Below are positions 8,106-13,111 of a stretch of 13,111 nt of DNA, one piece after another (positions within the stretch are counted from its first letter, which is position 1; each line of letters begins with the position of its first letter). Origin of the DNA: Bifidobacterium breve. Lineage in GTDB: Bacteria; Actinomycetota; Actinomycetes; S36-B12; UBA5976. A program made the translations under genes and the position numbers. Below the pieces are notes generated by a model that saw nothing but the letters and a program-made list of their open reading frames with translations, was not told the origin of the DNA and made no database searches. The stretch spans positions 1-13,111 of the forward strand of contig CAMATO010000027.1 in NCBI GenBank assembly GCA_945861165.1. Reading direction: 5' to 3'.

Positions 8106-9283
8106 TATTTAACACCTGATGCTAATTGGGCTGCTCTAGCTGCAGCGTTATCCATGGTGTCAACTATTTCAACATTTTCAGGTTTTGCTTCTCTTAAGAT
8201 TCTGATACCTTCTTCAGCGTTATTGCCATCTAGGCGAACCACAATTGGTCTTTGCACATAATTTGATCCTGATTTCAAAATTTCAATTGCCTGGATAATT
8301 CCATTTGCTACTTCATCACACGCGGTGATTCCACCAAATACGTTAACAAAAACTGATTTAACTGCAGGGTCAGACAAAATAATTCCCAAACCATCAGCCA
8401 TAACTTGGGCAGATGCGCCACCACCAATATCAAGGAAGTTTGCGGGTTTTATGCCACCAAATTTTTCTCCGGCATAAGCCACCACGTCAAGGGTGCTCAT
8501 TACTAAACCTGCGCCATTACCAATGATTCCTACACTGCCATCAAGTTTCACATAATTTAAATCTTTTGCCTTAGCTGCGGTCTCTAGGGGATCAACATTT
8601 TCGGTGTCGACAAAGTTTTCGTTTTCTGCATGTCTAAAATTAGCATTTTCATCTAATGTGACTTTGCCATCTAGTGCAACAATTCGATCATCGTTAGTTC
8701 TAACAAGTGGATTAACTTCTACCAATGTTGCATCTGTAGCAACAAAAAGTTTCCACATTTTTTCAATCAACACCGCAACATCTTTTTGCACTTCCCCAGG
8801 AATACCTGCAGCCACAGATATTTCTAATGCTTTGTTGTTATCAACACCTGTGAGTGGATCAATTTTTATCATGGCTAATTTTTCAGGAGTGTTAGCAGCA
8901 ACTTCTTCAATATCCATTCCACCTGCAACACTTGCCATAGAAAGAAATGTTCTATTTGTTCTATCTAGTAGAAACGATACGTAATATTCTTCTTTAATAT
9001 CTTCTGCCGGAGTTATTAATATTTTTTTAACTATATGACCTTTTATGTCAAGACCTAAAATATTTTTAGCTTTTTCTAAAGCCTCAGCTGCATTATTGGC
9101 TAATTTGACGCCACCAGCTTTGCCACGTCCCCCAGTTTTAACTTGGGCTTTAACCACAACCGCGCAATTAAATTCTGCTGCTGCTTTTTGAGCATCCGCT
9201 GGGGTGCTCACAACTTTTCCTACTTGAGTGGTTACCCCGTGGGTAGCAAAAAGTTCTTTTGCTTGGTATTCATAAAGATCCAC
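8105..9283 (-). CDS. sucC: Succinyl-CoA ligase beta subunit
   Basis: This is the nucleotide-binding ATP-grasp subunit of the TCA-cycle succinyl-CoA synthetase, 392 residues long. It starts with the typical [30 protein letters not shown] (43-60) contains K45 and the glycine-rich loop. E99 follows, then VEVNPL (188-193, N191), [15 protein letters not shown] (D205), IGNGAGL (N256) and the succinate-binding VNVFGGIT (313-320). LDIGGGA and [12 protein letters not shown] complete the CoA-ligase domain. The start is GTG (9281-9283), with GAGGGG ending 12 bases upstream. It is the first gene of the minus-strand block, so its promoter should lie in the divergent spacer to the right. Residue 20 is Gln, at a position involved in choosing the nucleotide base in this family, so ATP versus GTP use is open. 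Confidence 0.98.
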   Translation of the reverse strand: MDLYEYQAKELFATHGVTTQVGKVVSTPADAQKAAAEFNCAVVVKAQVKTGGRGKAGGVKLANNAAEALEKAKNILGLDIKGHIVKKILITPAEDIKEEYYVSFLLDRTNRTFLSMASVAGGMDIEEVAANTPEKLAMIKIDPLTGVDNNKALEISVAAGIPGEVQKDVAVLIEKMWKLFVATDATLVEVNPLVRTNDDRIVALDGKVTLDENANFRHAENENFVDTENVDPLETAAKAKDLNYVKLDGSVGIIGNGAGLVMSTLDVVAYAGEKFGGIKPANFLDIGGGASAQVMADGLGIILSDPAVKSVFVNVFGGITACDEVANGIIQAIEILKSGSNYVQRPIVVRLDGNNAEEGIRILREAKPENVEIVDTMDNAAARAAQLASGVK

Positions 9284-9440
9284 TGTTGTGACTTTCCCCT
9301 CATAGAAATCAAATCAACGTTCAACAATTCTTTCTAAGCCTATTCACCCACACTTTTTGTTCTGGCTTTGAGTCGAATGCCATAAATCACTTACCCACCT
9401 GAGTGTTACTGGTGTGACATCGGGCAAAGTTGGGAACAAG
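9284..9440. promoter_or_regulatory. Divergent spacer between sucC and the M23 peptidase gene
   Basis: Both genes are transcribed outward from here, so two promoters are expected. On the plus strand, CATAAA (9381-9386), 18 bases after TTGTTC (9357-9362), is a weak candidate for the peptidase. On the minus strand TAGGCT and TAGAAA words near 9330-9340 are possible -10 elements for sucC, with no convincing -35. A short bulged hairpin is possible at 9396-9414 (CACC with GGTG, AGT with ACT, loop GTT). None of these is strong and the exact promoters are not determined. Confidence 0.4.
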
Positions 9441-10172
9441 ATGATCAAAGTTATAGCACCGAATAATCGCTGGATTTCAGGCTCGATCCTGGTAGTGGCG
9501 ATTGGTTTAACAATTGCGTTAGCTTTGCCATCTAATTTTTCTGGCTCATCTGACCCGGTAGTTGTTGCCGATGCTCCCCAAGAATTAACGGTGGCTAATC
9601 AAGATGTTGGGGCAGCTGATTTACCAATTGTGAAAGTTCCGGTGGCGGCAAATTTAGGAGCTCCTGGCACTGAAGAAAAAATTCAAAAGTTTAAAGCCCA
9701 AGCTGCCAACATTGCAGCGCAAGAAGTCGCACGCCTTGCAGCTGAAAAAGAAAAGAAAGCTGCAGAACGAAGAGCACTAAGAGCTAAGTACACAGTTAAT
9801 CCTGCTCGTGCTCGTATTTCAGTTGGTTATGGTCGAAAAGGCAGAATTTGGGATTTAGGTTGGCATACCGGAATAGATTTCAACGGTGATTATGGTGATC
9901 CTGTTTACGCAGCCAGAGTGGGCAAAGTTATTTTTACCGGTTGGCGTTCTGCTTATGGTCGAACAGTTGAAATAAGACATTTAGATGGTGTTGTAACAAG
10001 GTATGCCCATTTATCTCGAACCAGAGTTGACGTGGGACAAGAAGTAGATGTGGGAGAAAGAATTGGAAACATTGGTGCCACCGGAAACGCTTTTGGTGCA
10101 CACCTACATTTTGAAACATTAGTTAATGGAAAATACAAAAATCCTGGTATTTGGCTATGGGGCAACGACTAA
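9441..10172 (+). CDS. Exported M23-family metallopeptidase (LytM/peptidoglycan endopeptidase-like)
   Basis: The protein is a predicted zinc endopeptidase acting on cell-wall peptide cross-links outside the membrane. From the ATG at 9441 it has 243 residues. A basic N-terminus (MIKVIAPNNR) and a hydrophobic helix (about 11-31) form a signal peptide or membrane anchor. Then come a low-complexity linker, an Ala/Glu/Lys-rich probable coiled coil (about 77-116), and a C-terminal peptidase domain. All metal and catalytic residues are present: HTGID (H142, D146), YAHL (H190) and HLHF (H221, H223). An in-frame GTG at 9414 would add nine residues, but it lacks a ribosome-binding site; GGGA lies five bases before the ATG. 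The final TAA abuts the pcrA stop on the other strand. An activator-like role is unlikely because the catalytic set is complete. Confidence 0.93.
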   Translation: MIKVIAPNNRWISGSILVVAIGLTIALALPSNFSGSSDPVVVADAPQELTVANQDVGAADLPIVKVPVAANLGAPGTEEKIQKFKAQAANIAAQEVARLAAEKEKKAAERRALRAKYTVNPARARISVGYGRKGRIWDLGWHTGIDFNGDYGDPVYAARVGKVIFTGWRSAYGRTVEIRHLDGVVTRYAHLSRTRVDVGQEVDVGERIGNIGATGNAFGAHLHFETLVNGKYKNPGIWLWGND

Positions 10173-12392
10173 TTAAAGTTTTTCTACCGGTGCGTATCTG
10201 AGTAGTAAACGTTTTACGCCATGAGAACCAAAATCAATAGTGGCCTCAGCGTTATCACCACTTCCCGCGGTTTCTGTGACTGTGCCTAAACCAAATCTTT
10301 CATGCAAAACTTTGTCAGCCACATTAAGAATTAAATATTGCTTAGGCTCTTTTGGTTTACTTGCTCTAGACATCGCAGGTGCTGCCCCAAAACCACCAGC
10401 TGAAACTGGTTGATTCATTGGTTCAAGTCTTTGCCAACTAATAAGTGAAGCTGGAATTTCATCTAGGAATCTGGAACTAGGGTTATAAGAAGGTGCACCC
10501 CAGACAGATCTGGTCACAGATCTGGTTACATAAAGTCTTTCTCTTGCTCTAGTAATTCCCACGTAAGCCAGTCTTCGTTCTTCTGCTAACTCTTTTTCAC
10601 TAGTTTGTGATCTGGCATGAGGAAAAATTCCTTCCTCCATTCCCGTTAAAAACGTAATGGGAAATTCCAAACCTTTAGCGGTATGCAAAGTCATTAAAGT
10701 GATTAATCCTTCTTCGTTTCCTGGCACATCATCAGAATCTGCCACCAATGAAACGTGTTCAAGAAATTGTGCTAAACCATTTTCCCCGACACTATGACTT
10801 GCTTCAAATTCTCTAGCCACAGATTCAAGTTCTGTTAAATTCTCCACACGACCTTGATCTTGCGCATCATCTGAGTTGAACAGAATTTCTAGATAACCAG
10901 TTTTCTCTAACACCGCATGAACAATTTCAGATGGTTTCGTATCCGCTAGAAACATATCTCTAAAATTTTGCATCATCTCAGCAAATTCCACTAAAGATGA
11001 ACTAGCTTTGGTGCTGAGCTCAGTAATGTTTGCTGCTTGTTGAATTGCTTGACCATAACTTAATTTATTTTTTCGAGCAAAATTATCAATAACATCTTCT
11101 GCTTTATCACCAATTCCTCTTTTAGGAACGTTAATTATTCTTCTTAAAGACAATTCATCATCAAGATTAATTATTGCCCGCAAGTAAGCCAAAATGTCTT
11201 TAACTTCTTTTCTTTCATAGAATTTCAATCCACCCACAACTCGGTAGGGCACTCCGATTCTTATAAAAACTTCTTCCAAAGCTCTTGATTGATTATTAGT
11301 TCTATAAAACACAGCAATTTGACCATATTTGTAATCATTTTCTTCTCTAAGTCTTTCAATCTCTAAGGCCACAAATGATGCTTCATCGTGTTCATTGTCA
11401 GCGACATAACCAACAATAGGTTCGCCACTTCCTGCATCTGTCCAAAGTTTTTTTTCTCTTCTTTCAGAATTTTGAGAAATAACTGCGTTTGCAGCAGTTA
11501 AAATATTTTGGGTTGATCGATAGTTTTGTTCCAAAAGAATAGTTTTTGCCTCAGGGTAATCTCTTTCAAATTCTTCAATGTTTCTAATGGTGGCACCACG
11601 AAATGCGTAAATTGATTGATCGGCGTCTCCCACTACACAAAGCTCGCCAGGTGTTAATCCTTCTTTTGCGGTTCCCACTAATTCCTTGATTAACATGTAT
11701 TGAGCATGGTTTGTGTCTTGATACTCATCAACCAAAATGTGTTTAAATCTTGTTCGATACTTTTGTTTCACATCAGGAAATAGTTGCAAAACAGCAACAG
11801 TGGCACCAATTAGATCATCAAAATCAAAGGCATTTGCGCGAGTAAGCCTTCGATCATAATCACCATAAACTTGGGCAACAAGTTTTTCTTGGTCAGTTTC
11901 AGCTTTACTCATGTATGTTTCGTGATCAATTAATTCACTTTTCAAAGTAGAAATTTGGTTCGCAATTGATCTGGGACTTAACGCTTTTGAATTAATATCC
12001 AAACTCGCTGCAACCATTGTGATTAAACGCAGTGAATCAGAGGAATCATAAATAGAAAAATTTGTGGTTCTACCTAGTCGAGTGGCTTCTCCTCGCAGGA
12101 TTCTTACGCAAGCTGAGTGAAAAGTAGAAACCCACATTTTCCTGGCCGGAGCACCAACTAACTCGGTGACTCTTTCTTTCATCTCTCCTGCTGCTTTGTT
12201 GGTGAAAGTAATAGCCAATATTTCGTGTGGGGCAACTCCTCGATCACTCATCAAATAGGCGATGCGTCTGGTCAGCACACGGGTTTTGCCCGAGCCAGCT
12301 CCTGCCACAATTAACAGTGGTGAAACTTCATGAGTAACCGCTGCTCGTTGCTGAGGATTTAAATCATCTAAAGCCGATTGATTAACAGACAC
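10173..12392 (-). CDS. pcrA: ATP-dependent DNA helicase of the PcrA/UvrD family
   Basis: This superfamily 1A 3'-5' DNA helicase acts in nucleotide excision repair, replication-conflict removal and transcription-coupled repair. The 739 residues contain the Q motif LNPQQRAAV (11-19), Walker A AGAGSGKT (30-37), motif Ia ITFTNKAAGEM (61-71) and Walker B VDEYQDTN (221-228). Motif III is VGDADQSIYAFRGA (254-267), motif IV EQNYRS (288-293), motif V TLHTAKGLEFP (568-578) and motif VI ERRLAYVGITRARERL (605-620). A C-terminal Tudor-like segment (about 690-735, VADKVLHERFGLGTV to VKRLLL) fits the RNA-polymerase-binding module of PcrA/UvrD. The start is GTG (12390-12392): a stop codon lies two codons upstream in frame, so no longer form is possible. 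It lacks the long acidic N-terminal extension seen in some actinobacterial PcrA proteins. No LexA-type box is visible upstream. Confidence 0.97.
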   Translation of the reverse strand: MSVNQSALDDLNPQQRAAVTHEVSPLLIVAGAGSGKTRVLTRRIAYLMSDRGVAPHEILAITFTNKAAGEMKERVTELVGAPARKMWVSTFHSACVRILRGEATRLGRTTNFSIYDSSDSLRLITMVAASLDINSKALSPRSIANQISTLKSELIDHETYMSKAETDQEKLVAQVYGDYDRRLTRANAFDFDDLIGATVAVLQLFPDVKQKYRTRFKHILVDEYQDTNHAQYMLIKELVGTAKEGLTPGELCVVGDADQSIYAFRGATIRNIEEFERDYPEAKTILLEQNYRSTQNILTAANAVISQNSERREKKLWTDAGSGEPIVGYVADNEHDEASFVALEIERLREENDYKYGQIAVFYRTNNQSRALEEVFIRIGVPYRVVGGLKFYERKEVKDILAYLRAIINLDDELSLRRIINVPKRGIGDKAEDVIDNFARKNKLSYGQAIQQAANITELSTKASSSLVEFAEMMQNFRDMFLADTKPSEIVHAVLEKTGYLEILFNSDDAQDQGRVENLTELESVAREFEASHSVGENGLAQFLEHVSLVADSDDVPGNEEGLITLMTLHTAKGLEFPITFLTGMEEGIFPHARSQTSEKELAEERRLAYVGITRARERLYVTRSVTRSVWGAPSYNPSSRFLDEIPASLISWQRLEPMNQPVSAGGFGAAPAMSRASKPKEPKQYLILNVADKVLHERFGLGTVTETAGSGDNAEATIDFGSHGVKRLLLRYAPVEKL

Positions 12393-12415
12393 TGCCTAAG
12401 TCTAAGTTGTTACCT
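12393..12415. promoter_or_regulatory. 23-base divergent spacer between pcrA and the PIG-L gene
   Basis: Both genes start here and are transcribed outward. The spacer contains CTAAGT twice in tandem (12396-12407). On the minus strand this includes TAGACT, a four-of-six -10 match ending six bases before the pcrA GTG, which would give a leaderless transcript. Neither start has a ribosome-binding site. Any -35 elements would have to lie inside the opposite gene. Confidence 0.35.
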
Positions 12416-13111
12416 ATGACTTCACCTGTTCTAACACCACTGGAACTACCTAAATCTGGTTCCAAAGTTTTAGTGATCACTGCACATCCTGATGATGTTG
12501 ATTTTGGCGCTGGTGGAACTGTTGCAACTCTGACAAATTTAGGTGTGGAAGTTACTTATTGCATAACAACAGATGGCCATCAAGGTGGCGAAGATGAATC
12601 AATAAGTAGAGAAGAAATGAGAAAAATTAGAAGAGTTGAACAAAGTGCTGCCGGAAAAATACTAGGTGTTAACACCATTCACTATTTAGGAAAAGATGAT
12701 GGTTCAATTGTGCCAAGCATTTCTTTAAGAGAAGAATTTGTGCGAATAATTCGTTTGGTTAAACCCGATATTTTGATCACCCAATCACCCGAAAGAAATT
12801 GGGCCAGAATGCCTGCTTCTCATCCAGATCACATGGCTGTGGGAGAAGTTGCGGTGCAAGCGGTTTATCCAGATGCTCGAAACCAATTTGCTTTCCCCCA
12901 CTTACTTAAAGAAGGTTTGGAACCATGGAGTGTGCCAAAAATTTGGGTTATGTCTCATCATTCCCCATCACATTATTTAGACATGACCGAAAAAGTTGAA
13001 TTAAAATTTCAGGCATTGGAATGTCATAAATCTCAAACTGCTCATGTTTTAGATTTAAGAGAAAGAGTCACGAGTTGGATGAGCATGGCTTCAAAAGCAG
13101 CGAACCTGCCC
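12416..13111 (+). CDS. PIG-L/LmbE-family zinc deacetylase, 3' end cut by the window
   Basis: The frame is open for 232 codons from the ATG at 12416 to the right edge without a stop. The zinc-binding AHPDD motif (23-27: H24, D26, D27) is followed by the typical FGAGGTVA. The second ligand motif HPDH (136-139) is also present, so the metal site is complete (H24, D27, H139 by family analogy, with D26 as catalytic base). The family hydrolyses N-acetyl groups from sugars or sugar conjugates. Actinobacterial members include MshB and Mca of mycothiol metabolism, but this sequence does not by itself show which substrate is used, so I do not name it mshB. At 232 residues the domain is almost complete and the true end is probably close to the edge. 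It diverges from pcrA across 23 bases and has no Shine-Dalgarno sequence. Confidence 0.92.
   Translation, partial: MTSPVLTPLELPKSGSKVLVITAHPDDVDFGAGGTVATLTNLGVEVTYCITTDGHQGGEDESISREEMRKIRRVEQSAAGKILGVNTIHYLGKDDGSIVPSISLREEFVRIIRLVKPDILITQSPERNWARMPASHPDHMAVGEVAVQAVYPDARNQFAFPHLLKEGLEPWSVPKIWVMSHHSPSHYLDMTEKVELKFQALECHKSQTAHVLDLRERVTSWMSMASKAANLP

Noticed and set aside
8604..8984. 126-codon plus-strand open frame inside sucC
   Set aside because: It is a shadow of sucC; the Ser/Thr-rich translation is typical of the antisense frame of a conserved gene, and it has no ribosome-binding site.
9306..9325. AACGTT palindrome with repeated TCAAC in the sucC-peptidase spacer considered as an operator
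   Set aside because: Only six bases are truly palindromic and no second site was seen; this is within chance for AT-rich DNA.
9934..10165. Minus-strand open frames opposite the M23 peptidase domain
   Set aside because: They overlap the conserved metal-binding motifs of the peptidase and show no family features of their own.
1..13111. Possibility of a defence island, prophage, biosynthetic cluster or CRISPR in this window
   Set aside because: Every stretch is accounted for by core metabolic, repair, envelope or transport genes. There are no repeats with spacers, integrases, transposases, toxin-antitoxin pairs or unusual enzyme clusters.

Overview
This window looks like chromosomal DNA from a low-GC actinobacterium. 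By eye the GC content is roughly 38-40 %. The order sucC-sucD-DUF6350-purH-DUF3017-mdh-icd, flanked by a pcrA-type helicase and an M23 peptidase, is a conserved actinobacterial arrangement. The low GC, the very tight packing and the reduced spacers fit a streamlined freshwater plankton lineage of the acI type (Ca. Nanopelagicales). That placement is inference; the actinobacterial assignment is firmer. There are no tRNA or rRNA genes, insertion sequences, CRISPR arrays, phage genes or other signs of a mobile or accessory region.

Layout. Positions 1-9283 are entirely minus-strand. In transcription order they hold sucC, sucD (the two succinyl-CoA ligase subunits, stop and start overlapping in TAATG), a DUF6350 membrane protein, purH (last two steps of IMP synthesis), a DMT/YdcZ-type membrane transporter, a DUF3017 small membrane protein, mdh (malate dehydrogenase), icd (NADP-type isocitrate dehydrogenase) and a CNNM/CBS membrane protein cut by the left edge. 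The only spacers long enough for internal promoters are upstream of purH (109 bases) and mdh (66-87 bases), and these two share an 11-base word in the same orientation. Between sucC and the plus-strand M23 peptidase gene lies a divergent spacer of 130-157 bases. The peptidase gene and the minus-strand pcrA/uvrD helicase gene converge with stop codons directly abutting. pcrA then diverges from a PIG-L/LmbE deacetylase gene (cut by the right edge) across only 23 bases.

How the genes work together. Three TCA-cycle enzymes (succinyl-CoA ligase, malate dehydrogenase, isocitrate dehydrogenase) share a transcription unit, or a set of overlapping units, with a purine biosynthesis enzyme and four membrane proteins. 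This is core metabolism. The helicase (DNA repair) and peptidase (cell-wall remodelling) are housekeeping neighbours.

I see no previously undescribed system. The points that merit a second look are small: purN is absent from its usual place before purH; a transporter gene sits between purH and DUF3017; non-ATG starts are frequent; purine-rich tracts lie 12-13 bases before several starts; there are short leader motifs; and two gene pairs are extremely compact.
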